From Sorex araneus (taxonomy: Eukaryota; Chordata; Mammalia; Eulipotyphla; Soricidae): a DNA stretch of 64,000 bases. The notes under the pieces are model-generated. The model searched no databases. It was given only the letters and a program-made list of their open reading frames with translations, and was not told the origin of the DNA. Location: positions 46,594,094 through 46,658,093 of the forward strand of contig NC_073307.1 of NCBI RefSeq assembly GCF_027595985.1, given 5' to 3'. Shown one piece after another: positions 54,364 through 64,000 of the stretch. Numbering within the stretch: the stretch's first letter is position 1; each line of letters opens with the position of its first letter. Both the position numbers and the translations under genes were made by a program.

Positions 54364-54910
54364 GTTTATCTCCCTTCTGGAGTCTCAATGTTCAAAACAA
54401 GCTACCAAACAAAAGGATCCGCCCGCGGCTCTCTGCTTGGTGCTTGGTTGCCAGGACCCAGCCAGATCCGGCTTCCCTGATCACTTTCACAGCCGGGTCC
54501 ACCCCTGCTTCCTCCCTGCCTTTCCCGCCGCCTCCGATTGTTGTGGGTATCCTCACGGGGAAAGCTTTTTTGGCTCCTCTTAACTCTTTTCTTCCTCTCC
54601 TTATATTACGCATGGAAAATAAGATTGCTTGCCCAGAAACGGCTATTTGTGGCCTTCCGATGGTCCGAGGTTCCGAGGTCTCTCAGATGAGCAGGGTTCA
54701 GGGCACACAGCAGGACACAGAACCTGGACCAAAAGGCCTGGTCAGTCCAGTTCCCGGTAGGTGGAAAATTCCGAGGTGTGTTTTCATAACCAGCGCGCTA
54801 CAGGCAAGTTCCACAGGTCTGCAGAAGTAGAAAATGACAGGGCTAATCTGACAGTCAGTTTAAGGAAGGGATGATACCGATAATTAGCATACAACAAGTC
54901 TTCACTTGCT
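54362..54910. other. Unrecognised sequence
   Basis: No repeat or exon recognised. Confidence 0.4.
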
Positions 54911-55190
54911 AGGAATCACACAGAGTATTGAAATGTGTACAAGGAATCACACAGAGTATTGAAATACGTACAACAAGCCTTCCGGTATGTGACGCCCATT
55001 TTACAGATGAGGAATGTAAAGTTATATTGTCCTAAGTCACACACACAAATAGTAAGTGACAGATAAAACTGAAAATGAGCCAGAATACTATGTGACACCT
55101 ATTTTATAAATGATGGATGTGAAGTTATCTTGTCCAAGGCCACATACACAAATATTAAGTGACAAATAAAACTGAAAGTGAGGCAGACTA
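54911..55190 (+). repeat. MIR relic expanded by two local tandem duplications
   Basis: A 31 bp unit (AGGAATCACACAGAGTATTG) repeats at 54911 and 54942. A 103 bp MIR-derived unit (TATGTGAC(G/A)C, TGTCC(T/A)A, AGTGACA(G/A)ATAAAACTG) repeats at 54986-55088 and 55089-55190 at about 80% identity. Confidence 0.85.
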
Positions 55191-55392
55191 AAATCAGTGT
55201 TTCACCAACTCACCCTGGTATTACTTAATACTTGGTCTAGTTAATTATTTTCTACGCCCACCCCACCAACACCAAATAGGGATTATACCCTAGGAGGGTA
55301 CAGATCTTATTGGTTTTATTCACCTCTGTGCCTCTAGTAGAATGCACAGGATCTTGCATAACATGGACATTCAAGAAGAGACAGTTGGGTGA
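55191..55392. other. Unrecognised sequence
   Basis: ATCTTATTGGTTTTATTCAC, then GAATGCACAGGATCTTGCAT, resembles the 3' end common to old mammalian interspersed repeats; not firm. Confidence 0.35.
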
Positions 55393-55435
55393 ATGAATGA
55401 ATGAATGAATGAATGAATGAATGAATGAATGAATG
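55393..55435. repeat. (GAAT)n microsatellite
   Basis: About ten GAAT units. Confidence 0.95.
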
Positions 55436-56399
55436 GACGTTGGGCTTTTCTAACTTACATTCTATGGGCTGCAAGTTTCTGAACATTAAGGCATCAGGTA
55501 ATAACCGAGTAAAATTTAATCATACATAATTGATTTACCTGAACTTCCCCCAGAAATAATTCTTTTTTCCCCAAGCATTTGGATTTAGCAAATTCCATAC
55601 AACTTGGGGATGAAATACAACTATCAATCTGAAAGTGTAGGGGGTCATCAAAAGGAAATCTTTTGGATTTATTCAATATTTATTAATAACTTACTATGCT
55701 TCCAAAGCTTTGGAGACCACTGACCATCTTGGAAGGAAAGGCCAGTCTCAGAGTCACCTACGATACTTGATGAAAGTGCAAAGCAACCAGGAGGAGCCTT
55801 GAAGCCCGTGTTTGCCACTGTGTCTGGTGGCTATTATAAAGAATGAAATTTTGGGAATCACTGGGGGGTTAGGATAGTCACTCTTCAATGGAAAAAGAGA
55901 AACACCCTAATAAGCAACCAAAATGCCTTTTAATTTTTCTGAAGTTTCCTTCACCACCATCATACCTTGAAGTTACGAGCCCTGTCATTCTTTTCCACCC
56001 ATTTTTAAAGCCCAAACAGGCTTTGAGATAAACACTGGCACTCTGGGGCATTGGCACGCAGGACCATGGTCAAAGCGAGACACGGGATCCAGTTGTGCCG
56101 GGAGAGGCTGTGTCACAGAGCAGAGACTGTCTCTCTACACCACGTTCCTTGTGTGTGACCTGGGAGTGAGCGTTTTAATTCTGCTTATGCTTCATCAGAG
56201 TCACTGGGCATGCAGAGATCCCGTGTCCCCTCAGGCTCTCGCTTCAGTGACCATGAATTAGGTTGAGAAGGTGACAGGGCCAAGAATCGGGGTCATGCAA
56301 ATCACCACACCCACTGGACGAATCACGATTCTCCAAAATCAGAATACAGAACTTGTTCGAGCTCTTTGGGACAAGAGTTGTTGATCATACCAGCACTGG
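55436..56399. other. Unrecognised, repeat-poor sequence
   Basis: No SINE, L1 or exon recognised immediately upstream of CpG island B. Confidence 0.4.
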
Positions 56400-57019
56400 G
56401 TGACCCAGTGGGGCTGAGTCCCGCAGCCACACTCCTGCTGTGTGTCCCGGCGGAGGGGATCGCCGTGGGGCTTCCTAGACCATCTGCTCCGAGAACCGCA
56501 CAGTTCTAGATCGATTCCGAGAAGGCCCGCAGCCTCCTGCCAACAAATGCTTCTGGATGTCTACAACCGCAGCAGGTACCATCCTAGGTATCAGGGAACC
56601 CGTGGCAACCCCCACTGCCAAAACCTGGTCTTGCATGAGAGCTAACATGCCCGGTGGGAGGAGAGCGGTTTTAAGGAATGAATCCGAGATATGGGCACGA
56701 CGAGGGAGGCAAGGACACACCAGACTGGAGGAAGCGCTCAGGCCTCCATCCCCGTGCCGGGCCGCCACCCTCTGCACTTAAGGAGGACCGCGTGTAAGAG
56801 CGCCCTGACCTGCTACTGGACCACCCCGCCGACGCTGACGCTGTCAGGTCAGGGCAGAGCTGGGAGCAGAAACTCCCAGGCCGGCCTGGTCTTCTTCTCC
56901 CATCAGAGGTCCCCGTGGCGAGGCAGGGAGCGGGGAGGGGGAGACAAGCGCTCAACACACGTGCCCCTCTGCGCGCCCCCCGCCCACCCTCATCCCCCCC
57001 CCCTTCATACCCGCACCCC

Positions 57020-57370
57020 GGGGTCCCTGGCATGCAGGTGCCACCCCGGCGGTGCTGGGAGCCGCCGGCGCAGGGCGGGGCCTGGCGGCGCGGCGGCGCG
57101 TCCAGCAGGGGGCAGCGGCGAGTGGCCCGCGCGGCCGCATCATGGATGGCGAGCTGTGCCGGGCCGCTCCGCTCGCCTGGGCCTCCGAGCGCGCCGGCCA
57201 CGCGCGGGATCCATGAGCCCGGGGCAGCGGCCAGGGGCCTGTGGCTCCCGACGCGGCCGCCAGGTGGGTGGCGCGGCGGCGGCGGGCGGGGACGCGCGGC
57301 CCCCGCCCTGCCTCCCCGGGGTCCACACCCCCTTCGGGCTCCCGGGGCGCGGGCGGACCTGGTCGGGGTG
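57020..57370 (+). repeat. Duplicated block D2, island part, copy 2
   Basis: Direct partner of 17470-17790: same GGGGTCCCTGGCATGCAGGTG start, GCAGGGCGGGGCC, CTCF-like motif and SPGQRPG-coding segment. It is richer in CpG than copy 1; several CpGs here are TG or CA in copy 1. Confidence 0.85.
57102..57116 (+). promoter_or_regulatory. CTCF-like motif, copy 2
   Basis: CCAGCAGGGGGCAGC, identical to 17554-17568 within otherwise diverged sequence. Confidence 0.65.
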
Positions 57371-57691
57371 CGCCGCGCGGGGACCTGCGCCGCCGCTTGT
57401 GCCCGGGCATCGGGGCCAGGGGGCCGCGGTCCCGCGCGCCCCTGCCCGCCCGGCCGCCGCCTCCTTCCTGCCCTCACCTGCGCCTGGTAGTCCTCTCCCC
57501 GGGGCCAGGCCGGCGGCCACCGCCGGGACGAGAGGGGACGACAGCCCAGGGAGAGAGCGAGAGAGAGCACCTGAGGATACAGGGCTGCCTTTTCACCCCC
57601 CACCCCCCAGGTGATGAGTGAGGCCGGCAGATCGGAAGATCCGAAAAGCAGCCGGGGCCTCCGGATCGAATGAAGAAGGAGCGGCTGCCGA

Positions 57692-58203
57692 GACATCACC
57701 ATGAACACGAGCAGTAAGTGGGTCCTCCTGGCCTCGCCATGGGAACGGGTTGGGGGCGGAGGTGCCCAAGCGGCGCCCGGGCTGCTGCCAGCCAGGAGGA
57801 AGGCAGCCTGGCACCTGGGTGCACGCACGCGTGGCTCCCGGCCCCGTGGGGGGCACTGTCTGCGGCCCCCCACCGCCAGCAGAGGCATGCATGCACCTCA
57901 CAGCAGAGCCAGCCAGGGGCACGTCCCAGTCCCGCGCCACCTGCCTCTGGGGAAGCTGCCTGCCTCCTCCTAGTAGAGCCTGCAAGGCTGAAGCAGCAGC
58001 AGCAGCAGCGGGGTGGCCATTGTCTGCTGGGGCCCTGGGAGACCTCCTGCTCCCAGCCCGGGAGCCAGGGTGGGAGCGGCTGGTCCCCCAGGCTGGTGGG
58101 AGAGGCGGTGGGTCAGTGTGGGGATGGGAAGGAACGGTTTGATCCACAGATCCTGAAGAAGCCAGCTTGGGGTCTGGGGGTGTTCAACTAGCCCCCCTCG
58201 TGC
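57692..58203 (+). repeat. Duplicated block D2, exon/intron part, copy 2
   Basis: Direct partner of 19379-19883 at roughly 95% identity by eye, continuing to 58623 at much lower similarity. Copy 2 lacks the L1 and SINE that separate the two D2 parts in copy 1. Confidence 0.95.
57701..57713 (+). other. Candidate first coding exon, copy 2
   Basis: ATG at 57701 in a fair Kozak setting (A at -3, CATCACCATGA), then AAC ACG AGC A and a strong GTAAGT donor at 57714. It sits 3' of a CpG island, where a first or second exon is expected. The predicted N-terminus (MNTS plus a split codon) is too short to name a gene, and an acceptor has not been identified, so the exon boundary upstream is open. Confidence 0.35.
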
Positions 58204-58984
58204 GCCGCGGATCAGGGGTCTCTTGAGATCTAGAAAAGAGAGAGAGGGCCTTGAGCCACCGGGTTCTGACGTGCTGGAGGCCACAGCTGCTTTTGTAGAG
58301 GCCAGAAGAGACGTTTGGCCCTGGGCTCGGCCTCCGTTGCTCTGAATGGCAGCGATTCGCGCTGGTTTTCTGCTTCTGGGCATGGTCAGCCCTGGCTCGG
58401 CCTGGGTTCCCCGGCGCCCTCTGCTCCCAGCTGAGCGGGGCTTAGGTGCTTCTGCAGCAGGTGGGGTGGACAGTGGAGGCGCTCCACGAACAGTTGGCCC
58501 CTGGGTCTGTGACTTTGCCATCAAATTGGCATTGGAGTACGAGATTGCTCACCTGCAAGCTCCAACGGGTTCAACTGGAGACTCCTAATAATCTAGATGT
58601 TTCTTCCGAAAAAAAAAAAAAAGCTGAAATTCAGAACCTTCTGGAGACTGTCTATCCACCCTCACCTCCTCTCTCCTCCCCGCCCCACCCCCATTTCAAG
58701 TCTGTCAGTGTGAGGGGAGGAAAGTGGGAGACAGCGGTGGAGATGAGATGAAATATATTTATTTACTATGTGTTTGTATGACTCATCTCTCTGTCTTCCT
58801 CTGTGGATTACAGAGCTCAGCTAAGCAAGTGGGGTTGGCTGGACTCCTGTCTCTTGCAGCCAAAGAATGTTGCCTCTTGGTCCTGGCAGTCAGGAGTGAC
58901 ATGTTGCTTTCACACCGGACTGGGGGAAAGAGCAAAACCTGAAGACCCTGTCCCCTAGTGAGCTGTGGGTTTGCCTCGGAAAGC
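58204..58984. other. Diverged continuation of D2, then unrecognised sequence
   Basis: To 58623 weak similarity with 19884-20181 remains, ending in a poly(A) tract (about 58609-58623). After that nothing is recognised. The CpG-rich GGCGCCCTCTGCTCCC near 58410 resembles an inverted CTCF site, weakly. Confidence 0.5.
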
Positions 58985-59065
58985 TGTCCCCTTCCCCCCA
59001 CCAGCCCCCCCACCCCTGCCGTCTTTCATCATCTGTAGGGGAGATAACACCCGTTCCTTCCAGAG
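58985..59065 (-). repeat. MIR relic
   Basis: TTTCATCATCTGTAGGGGAG, then ATAACACCCGTTCCTTCC, is an antisense MIR core. It lies about 38.1 kb from the MIR at 20.87 kb. Confidence 0.6.
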
Positions 59066-59889
59066 TTCTATATCTCTGGATAATGGAGATGACTCGTTTC
59101 TTTTATTCAAGGAATTCAGAAATTGGGTAGCAGGCTAACTGAATCTGCCCGTTACTGTCTGCAATCCTACAATCCTACGGAACTTTTCCCATTTTCTTCT
59201 TTAAAAAAGAAAGGAAGGAAGAGTACTTCACTGAATGCCGCAAAAAGATGAAACCTGGCACACTTTTTCCAAGTAGGGAGGAAGGGTTCATGTTACAGGG
59301 CTAGCAGAAGACAAACAGAGTAAGTAGGGGTAGATGGGGGAGACCCAGGGGTGTCCATACGAGGAAGGGCTCCCTGGGGTCAAACTGAAGAGGGAAACCC
59401 CATCCTCGCCCAGGTCCTCACAACCCTCACTCCGTACAGAGCAACCAGGCCTCCAGGTCACGGCTCCGCTTCTGGTGGACGGTCCTTGGGGACACGGGTC
59501 TGAGCATAGTGCTCCTCTCCTCCGGGGCATGAGAGCCTTAACTCCATCCTCCTGTCAAAAGTGAAATCAGTTTTTCTTTCTCTTCCATTTCCTGGGTCCC
59601 TGCTCTCCCTCGGCCACAGTGCTCCACAGTGAGCGTGGACAGGCAGCCCAGCCTTCACATCCAACCCCTGCGAAGGGTATTTTCATTCCAGGTTTTATCA
59701 CCGCAAACTTGTTGCTAATCTGTGCTTCTTCCCCTGCGGCAGTTAAGTTCTGGATGATGAAAGGTATTCGGCTAACACAACCTTTCCCATAGTATGGGTG
59801 TTCCTGACCCCAGCTCACGTGTCACCCCCAAACCAGGGCAAGTGTGAGCTCTTTGTTCAACTCCTGGTCTCTTCCTCTGGATGGATGTC
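59066..59889. other. Unrecognised sequence
   Basis: No repeat or exon recognised. Confidence 0.4.
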
Positions 59890-60065
59890 TCTCGGGGGCA
59901 TTGGGTCAGAACTGGTCATCAGACCAGGAATCAGTGTCCTGGGCTCCAGTCTTCCCTTGTCATTTATGTCACTTACCCCTGGTGTGGCCTTTCAGCCTGG
60001 GTGGTCGGTCTCATCTGCAAATTGGTCGTGCTGTCTTTTACATTCCTCCGGTGAAATGGAGCTGA
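59890..60065 (-). repeat. MIR relic
   Basis: GGGCTCCAGTCTTCCCTTGT, ATGTCACTTACCCCTGG and TCTCATCTGCAAATTGG follow MIR in antisense. Confidence 0.7.
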
Positions 60066-60345
60066 GTGTGACCGCCACATGGGACGCAGGACATAGCCGG
60101 GTGCTGACAGCCATGGTGCTCGGGCCGTGTTGTGGGCATGTGTGGGCATGCTGGCTCTTGTCATTGTTGACCTTGTGACTTTAGCTAGCAGGGAACACAA
60201 CCTCTAGGCTGTCACACCGTCACCAGCCGAGTAGAACACCAAAGCAGGATTTCCAGGATGAGAGAAACGTGGGAACTAGCTTGGGAAACGTTGGTCAGTG
60301 GTTATGATGGGTGAGAAGCTCAGGTCTCAGACGGGCATGAAGTGA
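60066..60345. other. Unrecognised sequence
   Basis: No feature seen. Confidence 0.35.
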
Positions 60346-60485
60346 TTGTCTGGGACTCTGCTGAACCAGTGTTGATCCCCTTATGGCTCCCCAAGTCCTG
60401 CCAGGAGCAATCCCTGAGCCTAGCGCCAGGAGTAAACCTTGAGCACTGCCAGGCGTGCCCCCCGCCCCCTCCATACACACACAAA
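60346..60485 (+). repeat. SINE-A, diverged, head missing
   Basis: CTTATGGCTCCCCAAGTCCT, GCCAGGAGTAAACCTTGAGC and ACTGCCAGGCGTGCCCC, with an ACACACACAA tail. Confidence 0.8.
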
Positions 60486-62184
60486 GAATGCTGGTTCAAA
60501 GCTTCGTATGAATTTCAGTTCCCCCAAGACCCCGGGCTTCTGAAAGCCAACTGAGCTCAAGTGTACCCCAGAGCAGGCACCCTGGGGCAGGGGAAGTAGC
60601 AGGTGGTCGGGCAGGCCTGGGTGGAGGTCAGCAGGGGTTCTGGCCCTCAGAGACCACAGCGGCTTGGGAGGCTCCCTTTGGAGAGAACAAGGCAGCACCA
60701 GCATGAAGATAACCCGCACTCCAGGGACTTGGACCCAGGCCAAGTGCCACACTCCGTGCGTGAAGGACTCTGGGGAATGGAAGGGAAAGAGCAGCAGGAT
60801 CCACCATGCCCCAGTGGGCTGGGCCTCCCACCCCACCGTCCCCTGCCTAAATCCTCCCCACTCTCCTTTCTGGGTGCTGTCTTTGATTTGCTCCTGACCC
60901 ACCTGCAACCCTTCCTTTTCTGTTCCCTGTGCTTCCGTCATTCTCTCCAGCCCGCTGTATACTGAGTGTGAACCCCATTTCCCCCAGAGAGCCCTCAGGA
61001 GGCCTCGAGGTGCCCTGCAGTTCTCAGTGCATCCGTCCATTCCACCCTCGGGGTCCAGAACACTTCCCTTCTGCCCTTCCTCCTGCCCTTTCTCCCTACA
61101 TCCTTTGGAGATGCAGAAGCCTGGACCCCCAAGTCTTGTCCCATCACTGCACACTCATTTGCGAGGGCCCAGGCCACTTTCCTGACCACCTCCTTTGGGG
61201 CTCACCCAGAGGGAGTTGAGCCCCATCCGGCATGATTATAGTCTCTAGGGACTGCAGGAGCCACCCCCAAAAGAGCCTCTTCTAAGGCAGAAAGTCACTG
61301 TGTCGCCTATTCCCAGGTTGGCTCCAGAAGCACCCCAGTTCCTGGGTCCAAGACAAGGGAGTCGGAATAGAGCAGACAGTTCCGAGGCCCTAAGCACCAC
61401 CAGCTCTGTGTCCCCTGGAAGGCCACTCCCACGGGTCTGAACTGCCAGTTCAGAAAAACTCTGGGTGTCCTTGAGATGCACCTACCACATCTGGTGACAC
61501 TAGTGGCCATCCCCCTCCTCTAAGAAGCTCCTACCTGCCCTCCAGCTCCTGTCTTGGACTTAAAAAAGGATTGAATGGGCCATGGCACCTCCTTTTGTTA
61601 CTATTGTCTTTATTCTATTGTCGTTGCAGCAACATGGTTACTGTAGTATTTGTGTTTGTGCTTTTGGTTTCCTTCATTGGTCTTGCTGATGGATGCGCCT
61701 GCTAAGGATTTGACTTTTGTTTGGTTCAAGATAGGCAAGTTCAAGTTCAACTGAGGGTATCTGATCCCCACAGCAGCAGCATGGGATAAACAGGAGCCAC
61801 GCTGGGGGGGTAGGAAATGTGAAGGTGTCATAATCTCCTGAAACTGTCGTTATCTCTTATCTCTCTCTGTGGCCTTGGACAGGATGGATAGATTTCTGGC
61901 CTGAACTGTACCGCGCTTGTGTGTGAGCAGTAATGCCAGTGAGTGTGGTTGTCACGATGGTTAAGGCAAATGATGAAACATGCTCTGGCCTTGGGTTGTA
62001 GGGAGCAGAAAGGAATCTGAAGGTGAATTGGCTGTTGAGAACAGCAGAGTTCTGGTAGATTTGCCAACCCCAGTGGTTGAAACTAGCCTGCTTTTCTGGG
62101 AAATCAAGGCTTTCCAGAGGCTTTAGGAGGATTACTAAGCCAGTATTTTACATCACATGGGTGGAAAGGGGGAGGATGAAAATT
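60486..62184. other. Unrecognised, repeat-poor sequence
   Basis: About 1.7 kb without shrew repeats. The 244-codon minus-strand frame 60420-61154 overlaps a SINE and several plus-strand frames, has no domain, and is not called. Confidence 0.45.
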
Positions 62185-62318
62185 TAGGATCCAGGTCGAA
62201 GACAGATGGCTTCAAGGGCTGAGCACCTGCCGTGCTTATGGGTTCCATCTCCACGCCACATGTTTCCTGAACATCACCCAGGGTAACCTCTGAATATTAA
62301 GCTTCTGAGCCCTGAACC
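62185..62318 (+). repeat. SINE-A, diverged
   Basis: AGACAGATGGCTTCAAGGGC, TATGGGTTCCATCTCCACGC and GGTAACCTCTGAATATTAAG in SINE-A order; its tail has become the CA tract. Confidence 0.7.

Positions 62319-62389
<71 letters not shown>
62319..62389. repeat. (CA)n microsatellite
   Basis: About 35 CA units replacing the tail of the SINE. Confidence 0.97.
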
Positions 62390-62390
<1 letters not shown>

Positions 62391-62409
62391 CATAAGAGGC
62401 TGAGATTTT

Positions 62410-62647
62410 TTTTTAATTTATTTTTTTTATTGAATCACCATGTGGAAAGTTACAAAGCTTTCAGGTTTAAGTCTCAGTCATACAATGCTCGAATACCCAT
62501 CCCTTCACCAGTGCACATATTCCACCACCAAGAATCACAGTAAACCTCCCCCCAACCCCCCTACCTTCCCAGCCCCCCACCCCGCCTGTATAGCTGATAA
62601 ATTTCACTTTTCTTTTATTACATTCAATATTTCAATTAAAAACTCAC
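62410..62647 (-). mobile_element. L1 3' end, antisense, with target duplication
   Basis: Poly(T), TTGAATCACCATGTGGAAAG, TCTCAGTCATACAATGCTCG, CCATCCCTTCACCAGTGCAC. TAAGAGGCTGAGATTTT lies at 62393-62409 and 62648-62664. Confidence 0.93.
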
Positions 62648-62664
62648 TAAGAGGCTGAGATTTT

Positions 62665-63197
62665 AATGATTGTCAGAATGAAAATTAGGGGGAAGAGACT
62701 TTAGAAAATAAAATGTGTTTTACCTAGCACCTACTAGGTTTTCCAGGAAGGAGAAAAGGGGTCGAGTGCTGGCCGGGAACAGATTTGAGGGGATCTAGAA
62801 AGAGGAATCCCCAGAAGGATGTGAGCAGAGCATGGAAACAGCCTCTGCAGCCTGGACAACTCCCCTGAGAGCCTGGTCTCTACAGGCCCCACCCCCACCC
62901 TCGCCCTGCCTGTTGGCCTGGGGGACAAAACAAGAAACCCAGAGAGCCAGCAGGCCATTGGGGTCAGGCCAGTGACCCTGCCCTCCAGGGAGCCAGTCCA
63001 GGGCAACACCCCAAGGAAGGGACCGGAAATAAATATCCTGACTTCCCTCCATCTACTCTCTCCTTTCACAGAGTCAACAGGAGCCAGAGAGCAGAGAAAG
63101 TGGTTGATGGCCCCGGATGGTTAGGAAGGGCACAGCCGAGTTCTGGGAGAGTGGGGATTCAGAGGCAAGGACAGAGCACTGGGCACAAGAGCAGGGC
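62665..63197. other. Unrecognised sequence
   Basis: No repeat recognised. The minus-strand frame 62734-63069 has no domain. Confidence 0.4.
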
Positions 63198-63295
63198 TGG
63201 AGGATGGCTCAGCAGGCAGAGGCTTAGCAAGCACCACCCAGAACTCTAAGCACCGCTGTGTGTAGCCCTGGTGAGCCCCAAACCACAGGGCCAGC
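63198..63295 (+). repeat. SINE-A fragment, diverged
   Basis: GGGCTGGAGGATGGCTCAGCAGG head and CTAAGCACCGCTGTGTGTAG body; the middle is deleted. Confidence 0.7.
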
Positions 63296-63504
63296 GCCCA
63301 CCTCTGCATCCTTAGACTGTGACATTGAGCTGCCTCCTGGTCTTTGGACGAGTTTCGTAGAAGTGATCCCCAGGGGAACCCGAGCACTGCTTTGGAGCCC
63401 CCTACCAGCTCCCCAAAAAAGCCCATGACACCAGATGATCAAACTGCTAACTTTCAGCTCTACTATCAGCACGAGGTTACTAAGAGGCCCTCTAAAGAAA
63501 TTCT
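63296..63504. other. Unrecognised sequence
   Basis: No feature seen. Confidence 0.3.
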
Positions 63505-63715
63505 AAGTTCAGGGACCAGAGACAGAGCACTGGGGTTAAGGCACATGCCTGTCTGGGCCAGCCCTGGTTTAATCCCCACCCATACCCCCGGGTATCCCAG
63601 GCACTGCTGAACTGGTGCGGTGCCACTTCCTGGCATTGAACCACTGCTCCGGTTGGCCAGGAATCACCAGCCGGGCCACTAGGCTTCCGAGCACTTCTTG
63701 GGAGCCCCCTTCCCA
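63505..63715 (+). repeat. SINE-A, old and internally rearranged
   Basis: CAGAGACAGAGCACTGGGGTT, CCCTGGTTTAATCCCCACCC, then a degraded body with GGCACTGCTGAACTGGTG and CGAGCACTTCTTGGGAGCC. Confidence 0.6.
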
Positions 63716-63782
63716 GAAAAGAAATTCTAACTGCAAAACACATAAAATCGTGATGACTGTGTACTTTATGAAGATGGAGATA

Positions 63783-63965
63783 CTGGACTAGAATAATCGC
63801 AGGGCAGGGAAGGGGCTGGCCCTGCATGTGGCACACCCAGGTTGGATCTACAGCCACCCATATGGTGCCCCAGCACCGCCAGGGTTGGTCCCTGAATATG
63901 GAGCCAGGACTAGCCCCTGAGCACTGCCGGGTGTGGCCCACAAACAAAAAAGAAAAAGAAAAGAG
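63783..63965 (+). repeat. SINE-A, diverged
   Basis: ACTAGAATAATCGCAGGGCAG, CCAGGTTGGATCTACAGCCA and GCACTGCCGGGTGTGGCCC, with an A-rich tail. Confidence 0.85.
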
Positions 63966-64000
63966 AGATGTTTCCCAAACAGAGCTTCCCAAATGAATGA

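Larger units (their letters stand above)
56400..57680. promoter_or_regulatory. CpG island B
   Basis: About 1.3 kb of high-GC, CpG-rich DNA, densest at 56940-57540, typical of a housekeeping-type promoter. Its 57020-57370 part is homologous to CpG island A. One frame (57213-57263, MSPGQRPGACGSRRGRQ) starts at an ATG and ends at a CAG|GTGGGT donor, a possible exon. The 405-codon minus-strand and 307-codon plus-strand frames are best explained by a stop-poor GC-rich sequence. Confidence 0.85.

Noticed and set aside
53994-54830. 278-codon plus-strand open frame
   Set aside because: It runs through a (GA)n microsatellite, has no recognisable domain and no clear splice sites.
56671-57888. 405-codon minus-strand open frame across CpG island B
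   Set aside because: It is GC-rich, stop-poor DNA. The frame has R/A/P/G-biased composition, no domain, and is matched by long frames in other phases. Only its N-terminal part recurs in the diverged paralogue, where the DNA itself is duplicated.
58410-58426. Inverted CTCF site near GGCGCCCTCTGCTCCC
   Set aside because: It is only a partial match to the core motif and not shared with copy 1, so it is too weak to list as a feature.
60420-61154. 244-codon minus-strand open frame
   Set aside because: It overlaps a SINE-A fragment at one end and has no domain; several other frames are open over the same interval.

Overview
The window is mammalian nuclear DNA, almost certainly from a shrew of the genus Sorex or a close soricid relative. 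The basis is the dominant short repeat: a tRNA-derived SINE with a GGGGCTGGAGCAATAGCACA head, an intact-looking B box (GGTTCGATTCC) and a body ending GGGTGTGACCCAAAAA, which I associate with shrew genomes. It occurs dozens of times on both strands, and some copies still have clear target-site duplications. A second SINE family (called SINE-B here) has the same head but a different body ending in CACTGTCACTG-type repeats. L1 pieces, MIR and L2 relics, two copies of an ERV-like LTR and long microsatellites fill much of the rest. I found no protein-coding gene I can name. Open frames in the window come from simple repeats, SINEs, L1 remnants or GC-rich CpG islands.

Layout. 0-7.1 kb: mostly unrecognised sequence with an LTR, L1 ends and a long CT tract. 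7.2-8.1 kb: first copy of a duplicated block (D1). 8.2-16.9 kb: unrecognised sequence, an inverted L1 with a nested SINE, a SINE-B and MIR relics. 16.9-20.1 kb: CpG island A and the first copy of a second duplicated block (D2). 20.2-45.7 kb: a dense graveyard of nested SINEs, L1 fragments, an LTR and a longer repeat family. 45.8-46.8 kb: second copy of D1. 47.2-56.4 kb: repeat-poor, mostly unrecognised DNA with a 350 bp GAAA/GGAA satellite. 56.4-58.6 kb: CpG island B and the second copy of D2. 58.6-64 kb: largely unrecognised, with a few SINEs and one L1 end.

Main inference. Blocks D1 and D2 recur in the same order and orientation at offsets of about 38.3-39.5 kb. MIR relics lie at compatible offsets between and beyond them. 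This points to an old tandem segmental duplication of roughly 38-39 kb that contains a CpG-island promoter. Both islands carry the same 15-base CTCF-like motif. A short candidate first coding exon (ATG plus a GTAAGT donor) ends each D2 block; copy 1 has lost the ATG but has another in frame two codons later. The gene is not identifiable from the sequence.

The most unusual single event is at 41.37-42.57 kb. It is an L1-mobilised insertion with a perfect 13 bp target duplication, and its 5' end is the reverse complement of the 5' half of an elongator tRNA-Met, breaking at the anticodon loop.
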